Under the pieces are notes generated by a model. That model was not told where the DNA came from, made no database searches, and was given only the letters and a program-made list of their open reading frames with translations. The position numbers and the translations under genes are program-made. Shown one piece after another: positions 52,201 to 59,360 of a DNA stretch of 59,360 nucleotides. How positions within the stretch are numbered: position 1 is the first letter of the stretch; every line of letters starts with the position of its first letter. Origin of the DNA: Alphaproteobacteria bacterium (GTDB lineage Bacteria > Pseudomonadota > Alphaproteobacteria > RF32 > CAG-239); NCBI GenBank assembly GCA_017465405.1, contig JAFTWG010000018.1, positions 1 to 59,360 of the forward strand, read 5' to 3'.

Positions 52201-54024
52201 ATGATTAGACTGATTTTTTTCATCTTTTGTATATTATGGTTGGTTTCGCCGGTTTCTGCTGTTGAAAATTTGGCTAATTCTCCGCAATGGTTATCTCTTA
52301 TTCATTATCGTCCCAAGTTTTTCGGTGGATATGAATCTAGTATTGACAGTGATAACTTTTTTCTGGCGGAAGATGGTAAAAACAATCCCGAAAATGAACT
52401 TCTTGCAACAATAAAATTGTTTGAAGAAAAACAAGATATTAAAAAAATGTGTCTTTTTCCCGCAAGATATATTTTTCTTAAAAACAACAAGTTAATAAAA
52501 CAAGTTAAATTAAAATGCAACGAGTTTGAGCAGTTCAAAAAAGACTTGCAACCATCGGGAGTTACCTTGCTTTTCACCGATGCGTATATGAATAATCCAT
52601 CTTCTCTTTTCGGTCATACTTTGTTGCGAATTGATACATCAAGACAAGGAACGCAATTGTTAGCCCATGGTGCAAATTATGGTGCTTTTACTGCCGGACA
52701 AGAAAATAGTGTGTTGTTTGCTGTTTATGGTTTAACCGGAGGATATTATGGCGGTTGGACCGTAAAACCGTATTATGATATAATCAATACTTATAATAAT
52801 ATCGAAAATCGTGATATTTGGGAGTTAAGTTTAGATTTTTCTCAGCAAGAATTAGATATGTTTGTTGCTCATTTATGGGAAATCGGACAAACACAAACTC
52901 GATATTATTTCTTTACTAAAAATTGTTCATATATGATTATGGAAATGCTTGATGCTGTTCGTCCGTCATTGCAACTTGCCGACAAATTTCCGGTTCAAAC
53001 AATTCCGGTGGATACTATAAAAGCTGTTTATAATAGCGAAAATTTAGTAAAGGATATAAATTATCGTCCGTCTCGCCAATCTAAAATTGTCCATAGAGCT
53101 AAACAGATGAACAAAGAGCAGAATAGGGCATTTGTTAAAGCAATAAAAGACAATGATTATAGTTTGAATGAAGTCCCCGACGAAAAAAAAGCCGATGTTT
53201 TGGAAACAGCCTATCAATATGTGCAATATCAATTTGTGAAAAAAGAATTTGAAATTACCGAATATCGTAAACGCAGTTTTAAAGGGTTGATGGCTCGCAA
53301 TAAATTACAAAATCAAAAAGCTCAAATGAGTGAAAATCCTACAGGAAAGTCCCCGTTAAAATCTCACGAAGCGATGAGAACAACCATCGGAGCAGGTAAA
53401 CGCAATGGAGAAGCTTTTCAAGAAATATCATTTCGTCCGGCGTATCATTCATTAACAGATAATGATTATGGGCTTTTGACCGGTGCTGAGATAAATTTCC
53501 TAAACTCTCGTTGGCGCCATTATGACAGCTCACACAAAATGGTTTTAAGCGAATTTAATATATTAGGAATTAAATCATTATCTCCGATTAATCAAATGTT
53601 TACACCGACTTCTTTTGGCATAAATTGGGATGTTTGGCGAGTATTAAATCCGGAAAATGACAAAGAGGGATATGCAACAAGAATAAAAGTAAATGGTGGC
53701 GGAACGATAGAATTTACGGATTTTTGGTGGTTTTATATAAATGGTGGAATAGAGGGGGCATACGGTGGATTTTTGCCTCATAATCAATATGGAGGGATAG
53801 AATTTACTGCCGGAAGTTATATCCATTTTCAATATTTTAAACTTTTAACAGAAGCAAGAAAAATGTTTGCGACAAACTGGATGGGAAATAAAATTACATA
53901 TTCAGCAGAAGCTAATATTCCACTCTCTACTAACTGGGGATTGGCAGCTGAATATCGTTATGAAGACTATAAAAACGGCAATGATATAGAAGAATTTATG
54001 ACATCTATTCGCTACTATTTTTAA
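52201..54024 (+). CDS. DUF4105 (Lnb N-terminal) periplasmic/outer membrane protein
   Basis: A 607-residue protein with signal peptide (SPVSA-VE). Residues about 130-270 match DUF4105: LLFTDAYMNNPSSLFGHTLLRID with conserved His, LLAHGANYGAF and YFFTKNCSYMIMEMLDA with conserved Cys, a papain-like arrangement. The C-terminal ~230 residues look like a beta-barrel and end in YRYEDYKNG...IRYYF with terminal Phe, as in outer membrane proteins. ATG 52201 follows the T-run of the preceding terminator with no ribosome binding site. Its 3' end overlaps the convergent VWA gene by 4 bp. Confidence 0.82.
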   Translation: MIRLIFFIFCILWLVSPVSAVENLANSPQWLSLIHYRPKFFGGYESSIDSDNFFLAEDGKNNPENELLATIKLFEEKQDIKKMCLFPARYIFLKNNKLIKQVKLKCNEFEQFKKDLQPSGVTLLFTDAYMNNPSSLFGHTLLRIDTSRQGTQLLAHGANYGAFTAGQENSVLFAVYGLTGGYYGGWTVKPYYDIINTYNNIENRDIWELSLDFSQQELDMFVAHLWEIGQTQTRYYFFTKNCSYMIMEMLDAVRPSLQLADKFPVQTIPVDTIKAVYNSENLVKDINYRPSRQSKIVHRAKQMNKEQNRAFVKAIKDNDYSLNEVPDEKKADVLETAYQYVQYQFVKKEFEITEYRKRSFKGLMARNKLQNQKAQMSENPTGKSPLKSHEAMRTTIGAGKRNGEAFQEISFRPAYHSLTDNDYGLLTGAEINFLNSRWRHYDSSHKMVLSEFNILGIKSLSPINQMFTPTSFGINWDVWRVLNPENDKEGYATRIKVNGGGTIEFTDFWWFYINGGIEGAYGGFLPHNQYGGIEFTAGSYIHFQYFKLLTEARKMFATNWMGNKITYSAEANIPLSTNWGLAAEYRYEDYKNGNDIEEFMTSIRYYF

Positions 54025-55748
54025 TAGGGATAGTCCCTACTACTTGACGTGGTATAAGCCGAGCGAGAACTATGTGTAAATTGTTTTTTATCAACATAAA
54101 TAACTTTTCCGCAACAAGGATTAAAATTTCTGTTATCATAAATAAGCCATAACACATTTGTGCCTTTCAAATCTTCTTGAGGCATATCACTTCCCCATGC
54201 TTGACCATCGGTAAAGATAATCTTATTTATTTTTTTGCTTTTTGAAAAAGCTCTAACCGCTTTATCAAGGTTTGTACCTCCGCCACCGGGAACTATAAAC
54301 TCATCAATATCTTTATCTTTTTTTATCTCGACAAAGTCAAATACTCTATCATCAAAACATCCGACTTTAAGTTTTGATTTTTTCAAAATTGGTTTAAGTT
54401 GTCGTAAAAATTCTTTAATCATTGCCTGATTAACCGAACCGCTCACATCAAGCATAACCTCTGTTTCTGCCTGTCCGTCCGATTCAAGTTCTTCTACTCT
54501 TGCCATATAGTTATTTTCGGCACTTGAGCGTCGATAAGACCATCTCATTTCTTCTTTTTCAATCGAATTTTTTAACAATTTTTTCCAATCAACAGCTTCT
54601 TCTCCTCGTTTGACTTCTCCAACATCACCAAAGGAGTGTCCGCTTGAAGAAGTTGCTTCTGCCTTGCTTCTTTCAATCATTTGTCTTGCTCGTTGAATTT
54701 GTTGGGCTCGCTCTTCTTTATTATTGCTTACGAAACCTTTTTCAAATTCGCCTTCTTCACCTTTGGTTCGTTCTCCGTCAGAAACTCCTTCTTCTCCAGC
54801 ATCCCCACTGCCATAGCCACCACCGGCATTTCCTGCTTGTTTAGCTTCTTGTTCTGCTTGTTGTCTTTCTATTTCTTCAATGGCTTGCTTCCAAATTTGA
54901 TGATCTGCGTGTCCGATATCTTCATTTTCATCATCTAAATCATCATAATCGTCTTCGTCAAACTCACCATCTTCGGCGGAATCATCACCATCATCATCTT
55001 CTTCGGTTGAAGTGTCATTATCTTTACCATCGTCCGAATTTTCATCAGAATTTTCTTCTTCATAATCCCCGTCATCATTTTGTTCGTCATCTTCAGGATT
55101 TTTTTGTTGTTCATTTTCAGGATTTTTCTGCTCTTGATTATCATTTTGTTGTTCTGGATTATTTTGCTCATTATCTTCTTTTTGCTGATTATCATTTTCA
55201 TGATTTTCTTGTTCCTGATTATCATTTTGTTGTTCGGGATTATCTTGAGAAGATTGAGAGTTGTCTTGATTTTCTTTGTTTTGTTCTTGTTTCTTTCTTT
55301 CTTCTTCCTCTTTTCGTTTTCTCTTTTCTTCTCTTTCTTTCAAAAGCTTTTCATACATTTCTTCGGCAGATTTATTTAGCGCTTCTGCTATATTAACCCC
55401 GCCTTTTACGAGAGGAAGACCTTCTTCTTTCAATATTTGATTGATAACGGAATCTGTAGCAATATTCCACAATTTATGCTGTCTTCCTTTGCTTCGCATA
55501 ATGTGGTTAAATGCAACATGCATAACTTCGTGAGCATAAACAAAAACTTTCTCTTCATCAGAGAGTTTGGCAAAAAATTTGGGTGAGTAATATATATTTT
55601 TACCATCCGTGCATGCCGTTTTTATCCTACTGTTAGGATATGTTTCCAATGATGCCATAGTCACACCGAGAAGAGGGAATTTTCGTAGAACTTTTCCCCT
55701 TATATATCTGATATCTTCTTCTTGTGCCTTTGCATCATATTCAGTCAT
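54021..55748 (-). CDS. DUF2201/VWA-like putative metallopeptidase
   Basis: A 575-residue protein in three parts. The N-terminal domain (1-130) has a zincin motif HEVMH at 73-77, followed by FNHIMRSKGR. A very acidic, Glu/Asn/Gln/Asp-rich low-complexity region (about 145-275, imperfect NPEQQNDNQEQ repeats) follows. The C-terminal VWA-like domain has MIDAS-type DVSGS (434-438), GGGGTN (489-494) and FTDG (512-515). This matches COG3864-type proteins encoded next to MoxR ATPases. It is the last gene of a three-gene operon (TAATG overlap). Target unknown. Confidence 0.85.
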   Translation of the reverse strand: MTEYDAKAQEEDIRYIRGKVLRKFPLLGVTMASLETYPNSRIKTACTDGKNIYYSPKFFAKLSDEEKVFVYAHEVMHVAFNHIMRSKGRQHKLWNIATDSVINQILKEEGLPLVKGGVNIAEALNKSAEEMYEKLLKEREEKRKRKEEEERKKQEQNKENQDNSQSSQDNPEQQNDNQEQENHENDNQQKEDNEQNNPEQQNDNQEQKNPENEQQKNPEDDEQNDDGDYEEENSDENSDDGKDNDTSTEEDDDGDDSAEDGEFDEDDYDDLDDENEDIGHADHQIWKQAIEEIERQQAEQEAKQAGNAGGGYGSGDAGEEGVSDGERTKGEEGEFEKGFVSNNKEERAQQIQRARQMIERSKAEATSSSGHSFGDVGEVKRGEEAVDWKKLLKNSIEKEEMRWSYRRSSAENNYMARVEELESDGQAETEVMLDVSGSVNQAMIKEFLRQLKPILKKSKLKVGCFDDRVFDFVEIKKDKDIDEFIVPGGGGTNLDKAVRAFSKSKKINKIIFTDGQAWGSDMPQEDLKGTNVLWLIYDNRNFNPCCGKVIYVDKKQFTHSSRSAYTTSSSRDYPY

Positions 55749-56131
55749 TATTTAACTTCCCATAAAAGCGATAGCGATTTAATTTGATTTGATACTTTTT
55801 CTTTATTTTTAACCGGAATAACAATTTGCACATATTCAGGGAGTTTAAAGTTTCCTGAACGGCGATCTTTTAACAAATGAGAAAATTTATTTTGTTCATC
55901 AATTTCAATATTGTCAAGTCCGTTAATCACTAAGAAAAGATGTTTGTCGCTGTGTCTTAACATAATTTTTTTCTGCCACATACTTTCCATATGCAAATCA
56001 CGTTCATTGACAGTTGCATTGATTGTAACTGAATTTTCAAAAGTTACATCTTCGTTCAATACAATTATTAACGGATTTTTAGAATTGCTTGATAAAACTT
56101 TTTTTAACTTGTTCTTAGCTTCTTCGTTCAT
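55748..56131 (-). CDS. Small AAA-like protein without P-loop
   Basis: A 127-residue protein between the MoxR ATPase and VWA genes. HLFLVINGLDNIEIDEQNKF corresponds to the Walker B strand and following helix of MoxR proteins, with N/D in place of the usual DE, and HLLKDRRSGNFKLPEYVQIV matches the LL.RR.G.Y.LP..V segment. No GxxGxGK motif exists. It therefore looks like a degenerate, non-hydrolysing AAA module, perhaps an adaptor or regulatory subunit; this is inference. It starts 1 bp after the ATPase gene and its stop overlaps the VWA start. Confidence 0.65.
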   Translation of the reverse strand: MNEEAKNKLKKVLSSNSKNPLIIVLNEDVTFENSVTINATVNERDLHMESMWQKKIMLRHSDKHLFLVINGLDNIEIDEQNKFSHLLKDRRSGNFKLPEYVQIVIPVKNKEKVSNQIKSLSLLWEVK

Positions 56132-56132
56132 T

Positions 56133-57974
56133 TTACCTTCTTCCTCCCTGCATCATATCTCTTTGCATTTTGATTTCTGCTACTTGTAGAGCTCTCTCAT
56201 CATCTTTTCCTACCCATGCTTCATCAAAAACAGCAGTGATTTCTTTACCTAAATTGGTTTCAATAAAATCATGAACTGTTTCAAAATCTCGCTCATTTAC
56301 ATAACGCAAACTCATTGCTAATGATAATTTTGCATCAAAAGTTTCGGGAATGTCAGAATGATCATAAGCACCTTCTAATACGTCTTCTAATGCGAGAGGA
56401 GGGTGTTCTGCATATTCCATAAAGCTTGCAGCCAGCTCCGGTCCCATTTTACTTACTAAAAGTTCTTCTCTGATTTCTCCGCCATTATTATATATGATAT
56501 CAGAAACTTGTTCCCAACCGCGAGGATCCATTGCCCAATCTTTCGGTTCATCTTCGTCATATTGTGTATAAAACACATCTTTTCCATGAGTTGCGACGAA
56601 AGAAGAAACAATAGGATGAATATTCAACCTCTCCGGATCATCTTCAGAATATTTTTTATTTTTTTCACTCCCCCATTTAATCCAATCTTTAATATCCGGT
56701 TTCAGATATATATGACCACACATACGACGGAACAATGGTTCCGGCATATTATATGCTGCTCCAGATTCTTCTTTACTGTTACCGGCTAGAACAACAACTG
56801 AATTTTTAGGTAGTTTTCCTGAACTCGGCGATATTGATTTGTGCAAAGTAATGTGGAAAATCAAGCTTTGTGTGGTTTCTCGGGCATTTGTAACTTCGTC
56901 AATGAATAAAACGTGTGGTTTGTCCGGTTCTGCTTCACATTTTTTCTTCAGTTCGACATACCAATCAGGAGGCACCCAAACACCACCTTGTTTTTCTCCT
57001 TCTCCGGGAAGCCCTACCTCTCCGTTAGGGTATATTACTTTTCCTATGACATCTTCAGGCAATACACCATTCCAAAGAGGAACAGATGTCAAATCGGGAT
57101 CAATAGCTTCAACACGAGAGCTTTTACCAACACCGGAAGGACCATGTAACATAAAAGACATACCATTTTTGATATAAAAATCCATTTGGTCTTTAACTGA
57201 CATCTCTTTTCTTGTGACTTTTATCCCCATTCTTTGCTGACGTCTGGCTTTTCTTTCTTCCGAAGAGAGTTGACGCTTTGGATCTTGTGAGTGTATTTGT
57301 TGACTTTGAGGATTATTTTGAAAAATTTCTTTTGTCAAATGTTCACTGATATATCTTTCTGCATCCTGCAGTCTTACACCTGCAACTAAAGTAGATTTTG
57401 ATACCAGTACTCCATTTTGTCTATCGACTTGCCATTCTATCGGAGATACTTCAACCCAAATCGGCTTATCTTTTTCTATCCCAAGCGGCTCAAAATCCTT
57501 TTTAGGCTTTACTCTGATATATTTTTTGCCCTCCAATTCGTATTCATTGTGTTTTTGAGCTCGAAAACCGTCAGTTTCTTTAGTTCCTCCATCTAATGTA
57601 TATGAGTTTCCGGTTGGAGTAAGTGCTTTGTTTTTATATGCTGATTCAAGTTTCTGTTGAATATCAACATCAGCTATTTTTTGAGGAAAGCTACCAAGTT
57701 CAACAATTTCTACACCATACTCATCTGTTGTTGTTTTTGATAAATCTATACTTCTATCAATATCTATAACCGGTCGTATTGCCGTATTTCTGGAAGTTGA
57801 CTTTAATGGAATTACAGAACCATATATTCCCGCCGCACAAACTCCGCCCGATAAATTGTCTGTACATAAAATACTTGCCCCAGCATTAATTGATGCGGTT
57901 AAGTGGCTATTAATATGAAATTTTTGAAGTAAATCTGATTTATTTAATTCTTCTGAACTTGGTAATCTAATCAT
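56133..57974 (-). CDS. MoxR-type AAA+ ATPase with N-terminal DUF6273-like domain
   Basis: A 613-residue protein. Residues about 85-210 (VELGSFPQKIADV, QKHNEYELEGKKYIRVK, IWVEVSPIEWQVD, LVSKSTLVAGVRL) resemble DUF6273-type domains common in gut bacteria. A charged linker leads to the AAA+ core: Walker A GPSGVGKSS (278-286), Walker B VLFIDEV (Asp359-Glu360), and LAGNSKEESG/EPLFRRM. Start set at ATG 57974 with AAGGAAG upstream. The promoter at 58007-58035 would start transcription near 58000, which rules out the longer frame from 58004. It should remodel a target with the VWA partner. Confidence 0.85.
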   Translation of the reverse strand: MIRLPSSEELNKSDLLQKFHINSHLTASINAGASILCTDNLSGGVCAAGIYGSVIPLKSTSRNTAIRPVIDIDRSIDLSKTTTDEYGVEIVELGSFPQKIADVDIQQKLESAYKNKALTPTGNSYTLDGGTKETDGFRAQKHNEYELEGKKYIRVKPKKDFEPLGIEKDKPIWVEVSPIEWQVDRQNGVLVSKSTLVAGVRLQDAERYISEHLTKEIFQNNPQSQQIHSQDPKRQLSSEERKARRQQRMGIKVTRKEMSVKDQMDFYIKNGMSFMLHGPSGVGKSSRVEAIDPDLTSVPLWNGVLPEDVIGKVIYPNGEVGLPGEGEKQGGVWVPPDWYVELKKKCEAEPDKPHVLFIDEVTNARETTQSLIFHITLHKSISPSSGKLPKNSVVVLAGNSKEESGAAYNMPEPLFRRMCGHIYLKPDIKDWIKWGSEKNKKYSEDDPERLNIHPIVSSFVATHGKDVFYTQYDEDEPKDWAMDPRGWEQVSDIIYNNGGEIREELLVSKMGPELAASFMEYAEHPPLALEDVLEGAYDHSDIPETFDAKLSLAMSLRYVNERDFETVHDFIETNLGKEITAVFDEAWVGKDDERALQVAEIKMQRDMMQGGRR

Positions 57975-58006
57975 GGCTATTTCTTCCTTTAAATAATCAT
58001 ACATTT

Positions 58007-58035
58007 ATGATAGAACTTTTTGTTGATTTTGTCAA
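58007..58035 (-). promoter_or_regulatory. Promoter of the MoxR-VWA operon
   Basis: Minus-strand TTGACA, 17-bp spacer, TATCAT, near consensus; leader of about 25 nt to ATG 57974. Confidence 0.7.
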
Positions 58036-58077
58036 ATTATAATTAATGTTTTTGTAGAGTTTTTTTGTCAAAAAAAC

Positions 58078-58105
58078 TTGACATTTACATGAAATTTGTT
58101 ACAAT
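58078..58105 (+). promoter_or_regulatory. Strong predicted promoter, divergent from the MoxR operon
   Basis: TTGACA, 16-bp spacer, TACAAT. It points into a region of about 600 bp without a clear gene. Confidence 0.65.
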
Positions 58106-58634
58106 GCAAGTAGTTTATTTTCTATTATTTTAATTATTATGTACCTGCCGAAGAGCTCGAGGATGTTTTCCCGCTATGTTCATTTTTACAAATCGTATTA
58201 TGACTATTTATTACTTATAATTCGATTTTATGGATATACCGGTGAAAAATAATGTCCTCCTGATTTCTTTGTAGCCGTTAACTTTGCAGGAGAGTGAAGT
58301 TGCTAGACCTTATAGTATTTATGCTTATCGTTTGGCAACGTCGCTGCGGTTGATTATTTTATTTTTTTTCCGTCTTTCTGGGGTATTGTCATTTTTTGTG
58401 ATGATTTCTAGGAAAGTAAAGCCTTTTTATTCAAGGGAATTTAAAGGATTCTGCTTACGGAGAGTGGAAGCAAACAGGGCTTGGCTCTGGTTTTCAGAAG
58501 GACATGGCAAATTAAAATCATTTTTGGTTTTTTAGTTTGTGGTTTTTCTGAGTTTTTCTAGATTGTTGTTTTTTACGATAATTTAGTGTTTTTATGAAAA
58601 AGACCTCTTCTCAAAGAAAAGGTCTTTTTTTTTT
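58106..58634 (+). other. Transcription unit without recognised gene (candidate ncRNA or micro-ORF)
   Basis: About 520 nt between a strong promoter and a clear terminator. A 37-codon frame at 58139-58252 (MYLPKSSRMF..., basic and Tyr-rich, no ribosome binding site) begins ~28 nt after the expected transcript start. A longer TTG frame (58284-58535) is hydrophobic and basic but has no family match or good start. No known ncRNA signature (tmRNA, RNase P, 6S, SRP) is seen. It could be an RNA gene, a peptide gene or a decayed gene. Confidence 0.35.
58597..58634 (+). terminator. Terminator of the 58.1-58.6 kb unit
   Basis: Stem AAAAAGACCT/AGGTCTTTTT with inner A-rich loop and a run of ten T. Confidence 0.85.
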
Positions 58635-58669
58635 ATTAGCAAAAAATTAATAGCTTTAGATTATCTTTG

Positions 58670-58694
58670 ACTAAACGCTTTATTTGTGTTTAGT
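58670..58694. promoter_or_regulatory. Operator-like dyad over a possible promoter
   Basis: Perfect inverted repeat ACTAAAC-N11-GTTTAGT, overlapping a weak promoter (TTGACT at 58667, TAGTAT at 58691) before the ATG at 58726. It may be a regulator site. Confidence 0.4.
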
Positions 58695-58725
58695 ATTAAC
58701 ATTATTCATTAATGTAGGGGTAATT

Positions 58726-59360
58726 ATGAGAAAATCAACTTTATTTGCTTGCGGTTTGGGTGTGGCTTTAATGTCATCAACTCCACTATCTGCAATGGAA
58801 AGAAGCGTTTCTGATGAACTGGTCAGACGTATATATGAAAATGCCAAACATAATAACGTGCAGGCAATATATAGTATGGAAGGTAACGGAGTATCTATAG
58901 ATACTGTCGATTCATACGGAAATACAGCGCTTTGTGTGGCTATTATAAAAAGAGACAATGCCGCTTACACTTTGTTGAAAGAATTAGGCGCAAATCCTAA
59001 CCATGAGTGCAGTAATGTATTGAAAAAAGAAAAAGATCTTACTGACAAAGGTGGTTGGGAACTGAAAAGTAAATATACCGTTGGTGGTATTATTATTGCC
59101 GGTGGTGCAATTGCTGCATTAACAACAGGTGGCGGCGGCGGATCTGGTGATGATGGTGAAGATTCTGGTGATGGCACTGATGATGGAACCGGAGATGATT
59201 CTGGTGCCGGAGGAGATAGTGGTACAGGAGATTCTGGCGGTAGCGGAGATGTCGGTGGCGGAGATGTCGGTGGCGGAGATGTCGGTGGCGGAGATGTCGG
59301 TGGCGGAGATGTCGGTGGCGGAGATGTCGGTGGCGGAGATGTCGGTGGCGGAGATGTCGG
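58726..59360 (+). CDS. Secreted ankyrin-like protein with Gly/Asp repeats (3' end outside window)
   Basis: At least 211 codons, open at the window edge. Signal peptide (cleavage near LSA-ME), then an ankyrin-like region (VRRIYENAKHNNVQAIYSME, DSYGNTALCVAIIKRDNAAY, LGANPNHECSN) homologous to the protein at 27824. A membrane-like VGGIIIAGGAIAAL segment is followed by a Gly/Asp/Ser-rich region and a perfect GGGDV repeat. The overall plan (signal, domain, Gly-rich linker) could continue into a surface or autotransporter protein, but the end is not visible. GTAGGGG precedes the ATG. Confidence 0.8.
   Translation, partial: MRKSTLFACGLGVALMSSTPLSAMERSVSDELVRRIYENAKHNNVQAIYSMEGNGVSIDTVDSYGNTALCVAIIKRDNAAYTLLKELGANPNHECSNVLKKEKDLTDKGGWELKSKYTVGGIIIAGGAIAALTTGGGGGSGDDGEDSGDGTDDGTGDDSGAGGDSGTGDSGGSGDVGGGDVGGGDVGGGDVGGGDVGGGDVGGGDVGGGDV
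59245..59360 (+). repeat. 15-bp coding tandem repeat (GGAGATGTCGGTGGC)
   Basis: At least 7.7 perfect copies run to the window edge and encode GDVGG pentapeptides in frame. Each unit is 15 bp, so changes in copy number keep the frame. Confidence 0.95.

Noticed and set aside
54935..55396. Several long frames opposite or out of phase with the acidic linker of the VWA-like protein
   Set aside because: They arise from the low-complexity GAT/GAA/AAT repeats and have no ribosome binding sites.
58298..58351. 17-codon hydrophobic frame (TTG start after AGGAG) resembling a type I toxin peptide
   Set aside because: Very short, non-ATG, with no antisense promoter or paired antitoxin RNA visible.
58284..58535. 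83-codon TTG frame in the 58.1-58.6 kb unit
   Set aside because: No ribosome binding site at its start, no recognisable domain, and basic/hydrophobic composition typical of chance frames; kept only as part of the unassigned unit.
59245..59360. CRISPR array at the window end
   Set aside because: Units are 15 bp, contiguous, without spacers, and in frame within a coding region.

Overview
The window looks like chromosomal DNA from a low-GC alphaproteobacterium, most likely an uncultured host- or gut-associated lineage (RF32-like; this placement is inferred from gene content and no search was run). The supporting signs are a CckA-type hybrid kinase next to a HdaA-like protein, a GTTC-N7-GTTC SOS box upstream of recA, a DUF2155 protein beside MlaD-type MCE proteins, and the envelope cluster pyrH-frr-uppS-cdsA-rseP-bamA-lpxD-fabZ. 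Most genes carry clear AGGA/GGAG ribosome binding sites and stop at simple Rho-independent hairpins.

Layout. 1-7.5 kb (minus strand): a glycosyltransferase, DUF2155, two tandem MlaD-like proteins, topA, dprA and plsY. 7.6-15.3 kb (plus): nucleotide, translation, lipid and outer-membrane biogenesis genes, pyrH to fabZ; lpxA/lpxB do not follow. 15.4-24.9 kb is accessory: two related secreted HExxH proteins separated by an opposite-strand gene, an RNase H, tRNA-Ser, SIMPL and Nudix proteins, and a 1.46-kb two-gene cassette bounded by 25-bp direct repeats that split a terminator and headed by a structured attenuator-like leader. 25-31 kb: recA with its SOS box, an HD protein, an ankyrin-like secreted protein, a glycerol-1-phosphate dehydrogenase homologue and a ParB-like-motif protein. 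30.9-38.7 kb (minus): alaS, pgm, cckA, hdaA. 38.8-41.5 kb: tspO, map, radC and an acyltransferase. 41.5-42.2 kb: a decayed integration scar at tRNA-Pro. 42.3-50 kb: small hypothetical genes, dut, a Lys-rich lipoprotein, a GT2, EamA-half, ybaK, qmcA-nfeD, a lysozyme-like protein and tRNA-Arg. 49.9-54 kb: trxB, a small Cys-rich protein, greA, DUF3015 and DUF4105 proteins. 54-58 kb (minus): a three-gene operon of MoxR-type AAA+ ATPase, small AAA-like protein lacking a P-loop, and a DUF2201/VWA-like protein. 58-59.4 kb: a strongly promoted non-coding or micro-ORF unit, then a partial ankyrin-like protein running into a 15-bp tandem repeat.

The points most worth a second look are: (1) the repeat-flanked cassette with its attenuator leader; (2) the MoxR / P-loop-less AAA / VWA operon; (3) the paired secreted HExxH proteins; (4) six stand-alone accessory genes that share a strong sigma70-type promoter, a G-poor leader without Shine-Dalgarno sequence and their own terminator, unlike their neighbours; (5) the tRNA-Pro scar with a compact structured segment. 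All functional statements come from reading the sequence and from family knowledge.
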